Part shown: positions 1-7,357 of the stretch, piece by piece
Position numbering within the stretch: position 1 is the first letter of the stretch
How the letters are laid out: every line of letters begins with the position of its first letter
Translations under genes and position numbers: made by a program
Notes under the pieces: model-generated
The model's database searches: none
Seen by the model: the letters and a program-made list of their open reading frames with translations, nothing else
Told to the model about the DNA's origin: nothing
NCBI GenBank assembly: GCA_041628815.1
Contig: JBFKOL010000099.1
Span: 1-12,671 of the forward strand
DNA length: 12,671 nucleotides
Source: JBFKOL01 sp041628815
Lineage (GTDB): Bacteria; Bacteroidota; Bacteroidia; Chitinophagales; Saprospiraceae
Direction of reading: 5' to 3'

Positions 1-80
1 ATCTGTTGGACAACGTTGTAGCTCAAAGAACAATCCAGGTGGAGATGAAGTTCGACTTTTGGAAGGGCTTTTAAGTTCAA
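1..80 (-). CDS. add: Adenosine deaminase, N-terminal fragment (runs off left edge)
   Basis: This is the beginning of a minus-strand gene cut by the window edge. The frame reads LKALPKVELHLHLDCSLSYN, which matches the N-terminus of adenosine/AMP deaminase-family enzymes. The HLH pair supplies two ligands of the catalytic zinc in that family, which hydrolytically deaminates adenosine to inosine in purine salvage. The family usually has Gly or Ala after the acidic residue; here it is Cys. No in-frame ATG exists between the stop codon at about 113-115 and the motif, so I infer a TTG start at 80-78 (M-N-L-K-A-L-P). A CTG further upstream is possible. The start lies about 35 bp after the stop of the 220-aa gene, so the two are probably co-transcribed. 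Only about 26 residues are visible, so nothing can be said about the rest of the enzyme. Confidence 0.82.
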   Translation of the reverse strand, partial: MNLKALPKVELHLHLDCSLSYNVVQQ

Positions 81-115
81 GATTATGCTTTGCAGTGATA
101 AAGATGCAAAGAAGT

Positions 116-778
116 TCAGTCATCCTCAACTTGTGGGAAGGACTCATATTCTAAGGTCTCAAAGTCTTCTTTGTTCAACCAATAATCAGAAGTGATCAAT
201 TCAAATACGCCAGGAGATGGCTCAGACATTTTCCAAATGATGTGTTCTGCCTCGAGGAAATCCCTGGTCGCAGCAAGCTGGTCTTCAAATAATCGCTTAA
301 TGATATTGCGGCTACTCCATCCGGGTTGAAGAATCTTCAGTACCAAGGAAGGCGTTAAAACAGGTGGTCTCCGGGGTGAAAAGAAGAGTTCAAAAGAAAG
401 TCTTGTAGCATCGGTATCAGGGAATTTACCATTGAAGGCTTTCAGTAGCAGCTGGTTTATGTTGTACAAATCATAATGCACAGAAATATCTGGGTATTCC
501 TCGGCCACCTTGTCTTCGAGCATTTCATGTGATATGGCCTGTATTTGACCATCGCTTAGTTGATCACCTAGTTTATATTTGAGCACGACCTTTGCTGCTT
601 CGGGAGGGTCAAAGTCTGTCATAGCCATCAACAACAGCTCGAGCACCTCCGAGGAGTCTACTTTATTGGCATCGGGGAAGTCGTAGGCATCCAGTAATGC
701 ACGGTAGTCCTCTTCATTCCAGTATCCCGGGATTTCATCCAGTTTTTTAACTTCTTTTATCTGTACTTTACACTTCAT
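116..778 (-). CDS. Hypothetical protein, 220 aa, acidic, upstream of adenosine deaminase
   Basis: I do not recognise this family. The protein is soluble-looking and acidic, with no signal peptide or membrane segment, and it ends in an acidic tail (QVEDD). It is rich in predicted helix; an aromatic and acidic N-terminal stretch (about 15-35, with YWNEEDYRALLDAY) resembles a motif near the C-terminus (about 198-212, with YWLNKEDFETLEY), so there may be weak internal similarity. Long uninterrupted coding with ordinary composition supports a real gene. The ATG at 778 has no strong Shine-Dalgarno sequence, as is common in Bacteroidota. It precedes the adenosine deaminase start by about 35 bp on the same strand, which suggests one transcript but does not by itself give a function. 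Confidence 0.72.
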   Translation of the reverse strand: MKCKVQIKEVKKLDEIPGYWNEEDYRALLDAYDFPDANKVDSSEVLELLLMAMTDFDPPEAAKVVLKYKLGDQLSDGQIQAISHEMLEDKVAEEYPDISVHYDLYNINQLLLKAFNGKFPDTDATRLSFELFFSPRRPPVLTPSLVLKILQPGWSSRNIIKRLFEDQLAATRDFLEAEHIIWKMSEPSPGVFELITSDYWLNKEDFETLEYESFPQVEDD

Positions 779-1041
779 AGTGATGAAAATCTTATTGCCT
801 TGAAAGCGACGGTATCATTGCCATGGGGAAAATTCAATCTATGTTTGGCCCGCTGAAAGCCTTGTTCTTGCTCCGTGAAAATCTTCAATGCCAGAGACGG
901 AACAAGTGAAAAAGTCACCAGGGTACGTCCTGTTTTTTGGTTTGACAAAACCCTCAATAATTACATCGAAATCGAAATTTCAATAATGAGTGGCTTCCGA
1001 ATAAATCCATTGAAAGTGTTTATGGCGCATCGAAGTAATTC

Positions 1042-1491
1042 CTATCCTTTGTCTTCTACTACCTTCAATTCTACTCCATGCTCCAGCCATGCCTTGGCAG
1101 CAGCGAGCACAAGGTTAAACCCCCCGGTGGTATCCCTGATCTTCTCAATGAGTTCATCCCCTTGGTCCTTAAAGCCGTAACTTTTGACATTTACGAAGGT
1201 CCTGTCCCGTCCTCTCTCTTCAAATAAGAACAGTGCCTTGGAAGCTTGCTCCCCTGCGCCCCATTCGATCAGTATTTTTTTCAGTGGAATCATTTCGAGT
1301 ACATTGACTGGTACTTCCAGGTTGTACATTTCCCACTTCCAAATGACTTTTTTGCCATGGGCGAGGACATCGCTTCCATGGGTGAACCAAAATTTGGTGG
1401 TCACGGCAGGATCTGTAAATGCGTTGAATACTTCCTTGACAGGACGCCGAATGATCAGCTGGGCATAACCAAAATAGTCATTGGATTCCAT
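1042..1491 (-). CDS. SRPBCC / AHSA1-domain protein (START-like fold)
   Basis: A 149-aa protein consisting of a single AHSA1-type SRPBCC domain. Diagnostic stretches are the N-terminal RRPVKEVFNAFTDPAVTTKFW, the central VIWKWEMY and the C-terminal TTGGFNLVLAAAKAWLEHGVE, which is a hallmark of this subfamily. Members form a helix-grip cavity that binds hydrophobic ligands. The exact ligand is unknown for most bacterial members, and homology to the Hsp90 co-chaperone Aha1 does not imply an Hsp90 role here. The frame is open to 1551, but the ATG at 1491 puts the domain start at the correct place, and the extra 20 residues look unlike the family. A GGAG lies 18-21 bp before that ATG. It lies 69 bp after the GNAT-nitrilase gene and may be co-transcribed with it. 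Confidence 0.88.
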   Translation of the reverse strand: MESNDYFGYAQLIIRRPVKEVFNAFTDPAVTTKFWFTHGSDVLAHGKKVIWKWEMYNLEVPVNVLEMIPLKKILIEWGAGEQASKALFLFEERGRDRTFVNVKSYGFKDQGDELIEKIRDTTGGFNLVLAAAKAWLEHGVELKVVEDKG

Positions 1492-1508
1492 AACGTACGT
1501 TTTAACGT
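1492..1508. repeat. Overlapping ACGT palindromes directly upstream of the SRPBCC start
   Basis: Two overlapping inverted repeats sit in the 17 bp before the ATG: AACGTACGTT (1492-1501, a perfect 10-bp palindrome) and ACGTT-TT-AACGT (1497-1508). ACGT occurs three times. In RNA only one of the two could pair at a time. It could be a regulator site or a weak hairpin near the start codon; no known regulator is identified. Confidence 0.35.
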
Positions 1509-1560
1509 ATCTCCAAAATAACAAAATGCATTGAATCAGCCCTTGGCTCAAATGATTCTT

Positions 1561-3093
1561 CTATGGCTTTTTTCGCTTTAGTTCGAAGAGATCTGTTCTT
1601 CGGTCTTTCAGGTTTCTGACGCTGCCAAGCTGGTTCAATTCGCGAAGAAGATCGATATCGACGTCAGCTATTAAGATCATCTCTGTATTAGGTGTGGCTT
1701 CAGCCTTAATACCGTTGGTGGGAAAGGCGAAGTCACAAGGCGTAAAAACGACCGATTGTGCAAACTGAATGTCCATATTGTGCACATTGGGCAGGTTTCC
1801 GACACTGCCGGCTATAGCTACGTAACATTCGTTCTCGATTGCACGGGCCTGTGCGCAGTTTCTCACCCTCGAATAACCGTTTTGCGTATCAGTCAGAAAA
1901 GGTATAAAGAGAATATCCATTCCTTCCAAAGCGAGCAAGCGGCTTAATTCAGGGAATTCAGAGTCGTAGCATATCAGTATCCCTATCTTTCCACAGTCCG
2001 TATCGAATGCCCTCAATTGCGATCCGCCTTGTAGACCCCAAACCTTGGCTTCATCGGGGGTCACATGGATTTTTTCGTATCGCTCTACCGTACCGTCTCT
2101 TTTGCATAGATAACCGACGTTGTAGAGTTTCCCATCCTTGATTTCCGGCATACTGCCAGAAATGATATTGATGTTGTACGCAATGGATAAATCGGAAAAT
2201 TTTTGGGCTATGGTGGCGGTATGCTTTGACAATTCCCTTATCGCTTCCGGCTCACTGAGATGATTGTTCTCGGCCATTAGGGGGGCATTGAAGAATTCCG
2301 GGAAGAGGGCGAAATCAGACCTGTATCCCGAAACGGCATCGACAAAGTATTCTGCCTGCTGCATCAGGTCTTCGAGTTTTTTATACGGTCTCATCTGCCA
2401 TTGAATCAGACCTATCCTGACCACCTTTTTCTTGATTTTCGCCTTTTTGGATGGTCTTTCGTAATAGATGTTGTCCCATTCCATGAGAACGGCAACTTCA
2501 TTCGAAGCCTCGTCACCCTTGAGATATCCCTTCAGGATTTTAGTAGGATGAAAGTCGTTGGAAATCTGGAAATTAAGGACGGGATCATGGATTTCCTTGA
2601 GTCGTACCTTTTCGATGTATTCCTTGGCACCCATTTGATCCGCATACTTGTGGTAATTTGGAATGCGCCCGCCAAAGACAATGCCTCGCAGGTTTAACTT
2701 TTCGCAAAGTTCCTTACGGTAATCGTACAACCTACGACCCAGTCTCAAACCCCGGAATTCTGGTTTGATGAAGACATCGATGCCGTACAGTACATCACCA
2801 TCGTCGTTGTGTGAGTTGAATGTGAAGTTGTCCGTAATCTCCCGATAGGTATGGTTGTCAGAAAAGTCGTTGGAGTCAACAATGATCGACAACGCACAAC
2901 CCGCAAGTTGATCATTGATTTTTATCACAACCTGGCCTTCGGGAAATTTCTCGAGTAGCGACTCAATATGATGCTCCCGCCAGTAGGCCTCTGGCATGGT
3001 CTTGTATGCTGAAATCATGGCTTCCTTGAGCTCCTTGTAATCATTGGCAGACAGGTATTTGAGTTCGATGTTTTCGATTTCCTGAATGTTCAT
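1561..3093 (-). CDS. GNAT acetyltransferase-nitrilase (carbon-nitrogen hydrolase) fusion, YhcX type
   Basis: A 510-aa two-domain protein. Residues about 8-170 form a GNAT acetyltransferase with the acetyl-CoA-binding region around FRGLRLGRRLYDYRK (113-127). Residues about 224-500 form a nitrilase-superfamily hydrolase with the full catalytic triad: Glu266 in FPEFF, Lys341 in YEKIHVTPDE and Cys375 in LICYDSEFPE. The length and domain order match Bacillus YhcX-like proteins (about 510 aa), so this is an established architecture and not a chance fusion. Nitrilase-family enzymes cleave amide or nitrile C-N bonds; the pairing with GNAT suggests acylation and deacylation of an amine or amide metabolite, but the substrate is unknown. 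No signal peptide is present, so it is cytoplasmic. The ATG at 3093 starts immediately before the GNAT domain and follows a 229-bp gap, so the gene probably has its own promoter. Confidence 0.92.
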   Translation of the reverse strand: MNIQEIENIELKYLSANDYKELKEAMISAYKTMPEAYWREHHIESLLEKFPEGQVVIKINDQLAGCALSIIVDSNDFSDNHTYREITDNFTFNSHNDDGDVLYGIDVFIKPEFRGLRLGRRLYDYRKELCEKLNLRGIVFGGRIPNYHKYADQMGAKEYIEKVRLKEIHDPVLNFQISNDFHPTKILKGYLKGDEASNEVAVLMEWDNIYYERPSKKAKIKKKVVRIGLIQWQMRPYKKLEDLMQQAEYFVDAVSGYRSDFALFPEFFNAPLMAENNHLSEPEAIRELSKHTATIAQKFSDLSIAYNINIISGSMPEIKDGKLYNVGYLCKRDGTVERYEKIHVTPDEAKVWGLQGGSQLRAFDTDCGKIGILICYDSEFPELSRLLALEGMDILFIPFLTDTQNGYSRVRNCAQARAIENECYVAIAGSVGNLPNVHNMDIQFAQSVVFTPCDFAFPTNGIKAEATPNTEMILIADVDIDLLRELNQLGSVRNLKDRRTDLFELKRKKP

Positions 3094-3322
3094 TATTCTC
3101 GTCTATTTGATGTAAAGATTAAGTTGGCAAAGCTCCGTCAATAATTTGATAAAATTGAGGTCATCATATATAATATTGACAACCCATGAAAATGGAGGAC
3201 CACCAGTGTAGTTAGACTTTTCCCCTGACCATACCTGCTTCCTAAATCACCGGGCAGACCGGGCGAAAACATGCAATAATATATCCCTTATACAGGGTCC
3301 AGGAAGAACAATGTCGAGGGAT

Positions 3323-4504
3323 TTACTCTAGACGCTCGATCCATGGTAGGGGTATCCGGAAATACTCGATCGTTTGATATTCGCCTGTTTCTGCAAGGAT
3401 ACCGATCATGTCCCTTTCCTGACTCACCATGGAAGAATAAGCAGATTTTCCTTCATTGATCACACGATGGCGTTTCCAATTTACTCCGCGGTCATCGCTG
3501 ATATGAAGGGTAAGGTTCACCCGTTCAAAAGAATGATAGGCATTTACTACAAAAAGTAACTCCCGTTGTCCATCTTTGGTAAAAAGAAGAGCGGCGTTGC
3601 ACCCGGGATCCACCATGCTCGAATCAATGGAAGAATCCCACGTCATTCCCTCATCAATGGATCGATGCACTACGCGAAATCCCCGGCCATTGACCCTGCT
3701 GTTAATCCACCATTGTCCATCGGGAAAGATGATGATTTTGGACTCGTCGGCTGGGGTAATGACAGATTCTTTCGTCTTCCAGGTAGTCCCCATGTCATCA
3801 CTGTAGAAAACTTTTACTCCAAAATCAACATGCACGAGGGTATGAAAAAGAATCCCGTCCTCACTGCAAAATCCGTTACCCGATGTAATGAATACGAAAT
3901 CTTTACGCCATTCGGGTTGGACAATTTCACCGGATATATTACGAGGGCGTGACCATGAAAGCCCGTGATTATCGCTGTACATCACCATATGCTCGTAAAT
4001 GGCAGGTGCCAGTAGGTGATCCATCTTGTTGAAAAACAAGTGAATTCGCTCATTGACAGGATCGACGATAAATGATGGATCTGACGCAGAAATACCCTCC
4101 GGATAATCAACCAGTATTTGGGGGAGTCCCCAGGAAAGACCGTTGTCGTCACTGCGTCTCAGTACGAGATTAATATCATGATGACTCCTGAGATCACCGC
4201 AGTGTTCCATTCGCATATCGGCTATGGCCAACAGATCTCCATTTAGCGCTTTGGTTATTGCGGGAATGCGGTAACAGCCATTTCCGGTGAGCTCAGCCGA
4301 TGAGAAAAGCACTTTTCGTATGGTGTCTTGTAATTCGGTGAAGTGGTAGTTTTGACACGAGGCCTTGGCCACAAGAGGTGTTGGTAACGATGATATCGAC
4401 CATATAAAAAGAGTTGATAATAAAACCCAAGAATAAGGACTTTGTTTGTGTACAGTAAAAGTGCACACTTCATTTTCATGAATTGTTAAGTTCGATGATG
4501 CCAT
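3323..4504 (-). CDS. Exported exo-alpha-sialidase (GH33-like, five Asp boxes)
   Basis: A complete six-bladed-propeller sialidase, numbered here from the ATG at 4504. The hallmark YRIP motif is at 78-81 (Arg79). An HHDINLVLRRS stretch holds the probable acid/base Asp110. Five Asp boxes (S-x-D-x-G-x-x-W type) lie at about 118-125, 177-184, 235-242, 282-289 and 336-343. Glu254 and Tyr356 (AYSS) fit the nucleophile pair, and Arg270 and Arg328 fit the remaining carboxylate-binding arginines. The enzyme should release terminal sialic or related nonulosonic acids. A hydrophobic stretch (26-40) ending in AKA-S (46-49) looks like a signal peptide with an unusually long n-region. The start is uncertain: ATGs at 4504 (1 bp after the upstream stop), 4522 and 4579, and a GTG at about 4468, are all possible. 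It is last in the run that begins with the LysM gene. No sialic-acid catabolic genes are visible. Confidence 0.85.
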   Translation of the reverse strand: MASSNLTIHENEVCTFTVHKQSPYSWVLLSTLFIWSISSLPTPLVAKASCQNYHFTELQDTIRKVLFSSAELTGNGCYRIPAITKALNGDLLAIADMRMEHCGDLRSHHDINLVLRRSDDNGLSWGLPQILVDYPEGISASDPSFIVDPVNERIHLFFNKMDHLLAPAIYEHMVMYSDNHGLSWSRPRNISGEIVQPEWRKDFVFITSGNGFCSEDGILFHTLVHVDFGVKVFYSDDMGTTWKTKESVITPADESKIIIFPDGQWWINSRVNGRGFRVVHRSIDEGMTWDSSIDSSMVDPGCNAALLFTKDGQRELLFVVNAYHSFERVNLTLHISDDRGVNWKRHRVINEGKSAYSSMVSQERDMIGILAETGEYQTIEYFRIPLPWIERLE

Positions 4505-4505
4505 A

Positions 4506-5027
4506 TTAACGCGGTGTAGCATGGTTCTTTTCCCAAGTTTTTCTCGAAATGCGATACACCTTGCAATGATCTTTTCCAAAGATGCGGTCTTCTACAAATT
4601 CGAATCTCAGTTTTTCGTAAAATCGGTGTGCCCGATGGTTTTTTGCCAGGGGATCTACCCAAACGGTCGTTACGTTGGGTTGATTAAAACACCGTGCAAG
4701 AGTCAATAACATCATTTGTGTCCCATATCCTTGACCCAGATCTTTGGCATCGCCGATCCATAAATCGACTGCCCTGTGGTAGGGACCTATGTCATCCCAG
4801 TAGTGGGTGGTTTCCATGGCTGGATCAATGATTTGCAGGAATCCGAGGGGTCGGCTTTGCAATTCGGCAATCAATTGCTCACGCCACGGAGGTTCTTCCA
4901 AAAGGTCCGTTTCCCAAGCCCAGTTATCACTGCTTTCAGAAAGCAGAATGTGGTCCTGTTCGTCCCAATATTTCAATAATGGTAAATCATTGATATCTGC
5001 TTGTCGCAAAGATAGTTTGGAGTTCAT
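4506..5027 (-). CDS. GNAT acetyltransferase, AAC(6')-Ib-like
   Basis: A 173-aa acetyltransferase resembling the AAC(6')-Ib / Acetyltransf_8 branch of GNAT. The acetyl-CoA pyrophosphate loop is LGQGYGTQMM (97-106), preceded by a VDLWIGD strand. It is followed by the VTTVWVDPLAKNHRAHRFYEK pattern, a close parallel to the DP..N.RAI.CYEK segment of AAC(6')-Ib. Enzymes of this branch acetylate amines, including the 6'-amine of aminoglycosides and hydroxamate or siderophore precursors, so resistance cannot be inferred from sequence alone. It is cytoplasmic, with no signal peptide. The frame is open to 5054 with ATGs at 5054 and 5045, but the ATG at 5027 falls 4 bp after the stop of the CPBP gene and just before the domain. 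The next gene starts 1 bp after its stop, so translation is probably coupled. Confidence 0.85.
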   Translation of the reverse strand: MNSKLSLRQADINDLPLLKYWDEQDHILLSESSDNWAWETDLLEEPPWREQLIAELQSRPLGFLQIIDPAMETTHYWDDIGPYHRAVDLWIGDAKDLGQGYGTQMMLLTLARCFNQPNVTTVWVDPLAKNHRAHRFYEKLRFEFVEDRIFGKDHCKVYRISRKTWEKNHATPR

Positions 5028-5031
5028 CCGA

Positions 5032-5955
5032 TCAGGTTTTTTCATGATCGTCAAGCGCTTTGGAGGAATGATCTTCGCTGGTAATGGCTAAACCCAGCCC
5101 GGCTTTCTTCCAAAGTAAAACGGAGTAGGTAACCATACCTATCGTAGCCAGGATGGAACCCTCAAAGCCAAAAGACCCGCCAGAAAAAAAATCCACACCG
5201 GTTTCATCCATGTCGACCAAACTGTACACATCTATACCACTTACTTCGTAACCCAGAAAACTGCCTTGGAAAAAATTCCATGCCGCATGAAATCCCAGTG
5301 GGGCCCAAAGTTTCCGGTACCGGATGAACAGTAAGCCCATCAACAAACCCGCCAAGAAAATATTAACCAGTCCCAGGTATGAAACGTTTGCATTGGTGCC
5401 GTGAACCGTTGAAAACACGACTGAAGAGACTAAAAGCGCGGTAGGCGTATTGAACCTCGATTCTATAGCAGGTATTAGATAGGATCTTCCGACCACCTCC
5501 TCCATGGCACTTTGGACCAAGAAAAAAAGCATGAAACCAAAGAAAAGTCGGCCATTCCAATTTATCCCTAGTATTTCAAGTTGATGTGTCAGCAACAATA
5601 GGATGAAACCAGCCAAGAGTATCACCAGGGCGATGATTCCTCCCTTAATAAATTGCGGTACCATGCCACCTATATCGAATCCGAGAAGTGACCAGTCTCG
5701 TCTGAAAATTTTGACATGAACGAGATAAATGGTACAAAGAGAAACCAGGAGTAAGGGCAGGTAGCTGATCCAGACACCCAGGTAGGGTTTGGAAAAAATG
5801 TCGTCTGAGGTATAAAACGATTCAATACCTGGCCACAATTTCGATATCAGTAAAGTGATGCCGAAAAACAACAGCCCTCCGACAAAAACAAAGATGATCC
5901 ATTCGAGCAGAAGCCATAAGGTCTGCTTCATGACCGACAACAAATGTTGGTTCAT
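5032..5955 (-). CDS. CPBP-family intramembrane metalloprotease (CAAX/Abi type)
   Basis: A 307-aa polytopic membrane protein with about eight hydrophobic segments. The C-terminal half carries the three signature motifs of the CPBP (ABI/Rce1-like) family: EEVVGR (152-157), FSTVH (181-185) and HAAWN (223-227). These provide the glutamates and histidines of the proposed intramembrane active site. Members process prenylated or membrane proteins in eukaryotes, and several bacterial ones are involved in bacteriocin immunity or maturation. The target here is unknown, and no bacteriocin gene is visible nearby. The frame can begin at a TTG at 5970, but the ATG at 5955 is preferred. It lies 43 bp after the cystathionine beta-synthase stop and is followed 4 bp later by the GNAT gene. 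The C-terminal about 20 residues are hydrophilic and acidic, and probably cytoplasmic. Confidence 0.9.
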   Translation of the reverse strand: MNQHLLSVMKQTLWLLLEWIIFVFVGGLLFFGITLLISKLWPGIESFYTSDDIFSKPYLGVWISYLPLLLVSLCTIYLVHVKIFRRDWSLLGFDIGGMVPQFIKGGIIALVILLAGFILLLLTHQLEILGINWNGRLFFGFMLFFLVQSAMEEVVGRSYLIPAIESRFNTPTALLVSSVVFSTVHGTNANVSYLGLVNIFLAGLLMGLLFIRYRKLWAPLGFHAAWNFFQGSFLGYEVSGIDVYSLVDMDETGVDFFSGGSFGFEGSILATIGMVTYSVLLWKKAGLGLAITSEDHSSKALDDHEKT

Positions 5956-5998
5956 GCGATAAATGTACAAAAGGTACCTGGCAATTGGTGGCCTGGGT

Positions 5999-7357
5999 TT
6001 AAATGACCTGGATGATGTCGTATTTAGTGATTACTTGGAGGCTTCCTTCGCTGTCCTCAGTGATGATAGCCGGTATTTCACGCGAGATGTAGCGGTTCAA
6101 TTCCTTGATAGGCGTATCCGGTGAAACCTGCGGGAATGCGGGGCCCATAATTGTCGATACGGGCCTCTGCCAATGTTCAGCCGGATTCTCAAGGATATGG
6201 CCGAGAAGGGCGCTTTCGGTGATAGAACCGACGATGGATCCTTCTTTGGTGACCGGCATTTGCGAGATATCCTTAGCTTTCATCTCATTGAGTGTCATAC
6301 GCAAGGTGGTCAACACGTCGACAGAAAAGAATTGATCCGATGATTTACGTATGATTAGATCTTTTACCTTGAGTTCTTTGTCGAGGAAACCACGTTCACG
6401 CATCCAGTCATCGTTGTATATTTTTCCGACGTATCTGCTGCCATGATCGTGAAAAATGATTACCACGACATCCGATGACTTCAACCTGTCACGGAGTTGC
6501 AATAAGCCGGCCAGAGCTGACCCAGCAGAGTAACCCAGGAGGAGTCCTTCTTCGCGTGCCAAAGCGCGAGCAGCGAGGGCACCGTCCTTATCCGAGACTT
6601 TTTCAAAATGATCAATCAGGTCGAAGTCGACATTTTTTGGAAGAATATCTTCCCCGATACCCTCGGTTATGTAGGGATAGATCTCCTTTTCATCGAAGAT
6701 GCCCGTTTCATGGTATTTTTTAAAAACCGATCCATACGTATCTATACCCCAGATCTGGATGTCCGGGTTTTGCTCTTTGAGGTACTTGGCAGTTCCCGAT
6801 ACGGTACCACCGGTGCCAACGCCCACAACCAGGTGCGTGATTTTTCCGTCCGTCTGGTGCCATATTTCTGGTCCCGTCGTTTCATAGTGTGCCTGCCTGT
6901 TGGCGAGGTTGTCATACTGGTTTACCCAATAGCTATTAGGCATTTCCTTACTTAGCCGTTCTGCAACAGAATAGTAAGATCGAGGATCGTTGGGCCTAAC
7001 ATCGGTAGGACACACGATCACCTCGGCACCCACGGCTTTGAGTATGTCAATTTTTTCCTTGGACTGTTTATCAGTGGTGGTAAAGATGCATTTGTATCCT
7101 TTCACAGCAGCGGCAAGCGCTATGCCCATACCTGTATTCCCGGATGTACACTCGATCAAGGTCCCTCCTGGCTTGATCAAACCATTTTGTTCGGCATCTT
7201 CAATCATTTTGAGAGCCATGCGATCCTTGATGGAATGTCCTGGATTAAAGGTCTCTACCTTGCCCAGTACGAGCGCCTGCACCGAGCGAACAGACTTGTT
7301 TAATTTAACCATGGGCGTATTGCCGATGGTCTCAAGAATATTGTTTTTTATGTCCAT
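5999..7357 (-). CDS. cbs: Cystathionine beta-synthase with C-terminal CBS-domain pair
   Basis: A 452-aa PLP enzyme that condenses serine (or an activated serine) with homocysteine to cystathionine in transsulfuration, and can also release H2S. The PLP lysine is Lys44 in NPGHSIKDR. The substrate loop is TSGNTG (71-76), the PLP-phosphate loop is GTGGT (181-185), and a GYSAGS loop lies at 275-280. Residues about 333-392 and 399-452 form two CBS domains, a Bateman module that in this family often senses adenosyl ligands such as S-adenosylmethionine. There is no N-terminal heme-binding extension like that of the human enzyme. The CBS pair distinguishes it from CysK/CysM, which are shorter. The second Gly of the usual NPGGSxKDR is His here. 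The ATG overlaps the stop of the LysM gene by one base (TAATG), so translation is probably coupled. Confidence 0.95.
   Translation of the reverse strand: MDIKNNILETIGNTPMVKLNKSVRSVQALVLGKVETFNPGHSIKDRMALKMIEDAEQNGLIKPGGTLIECTSGNTGMGIALAAAVKGYKCIFTTTDKQSKEKIDILKAVGAEVIVCPTDVRPNDPRSYYSVAERLSKEMPNSYWVNQYDNLANRQAHYETTGPEIWHQTDGKITHLVVGVGTGGTVSGTAKYLKEQNPDIQIWGIDTYGSVFKKYHETGIFDEKEIYPYITEGIGEDILPKNVDFDLIDHFEKVSDKDGALAARALAREEGLLLGYSAGSALAGLLQLRDRLKSSDVVVIIFHDHGSRYVGKIYNDDWMRERGFLDKELKVKDLIIRKSSDQFFSVDVLTTLRMTLNEMKAKDISQMPVTKEGSIVGSITESALLGHILENPAEHWQRPVSTIMGPAFPQVSPDTPIKELNRYISREIPAIITEDSEGSLQVITKYDIIQVI

Noticed and set aside
2..154. Plus-strand frame open from the left edge
   Set aside because: It is antisense to both the deaminase start and the end of the 220-aa gene and shows no domain.
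939..952. Inverted repeat GGTTT-GACA-AAACC as a terminator for the SRPBCC gene
   Set aside because: On the minus strand it is followed by an A-run, not a T-run, and the stem is only 5 bp.
775..957. A 60-codon minus-strand frame upstream of the 220-aa gene
   Set aside because: It overlaps the ATG of the next gene, has no recognisable domain and ends in a basic, low-structure sequence. The 779-1041 stretch is better called non-coding; I see no clear promoter or RNA in it.
3249..3297. Short repeats in the gap after the sialidase (ACCGGGC direct repeat; CCCT/AGGG stem) as a terminator
   Set aside because: The stems are 4 bp and no T-tract follows on the minus strand. The 229-bp gap holds no gene I can support.
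4255..4479. Minus-strand frame beginning MKMKCALLLY with a hydrophobic start, as an alternative signal peptide or frameshift of the sialidase
   Set aside because: The sialidase frame has its own hydrophobic segment with an AKA cleavage site and runs unbroken into the catalytic domain, so no frameshift is needed.
5032..5955. CPBP protease as part of a bacteriocin-immunity or abortive-infection system
   Set aside because: No bacteriocin precursor, exporter or phage-defence gene lies nearby; neighbours are metabolic and envelope genes.
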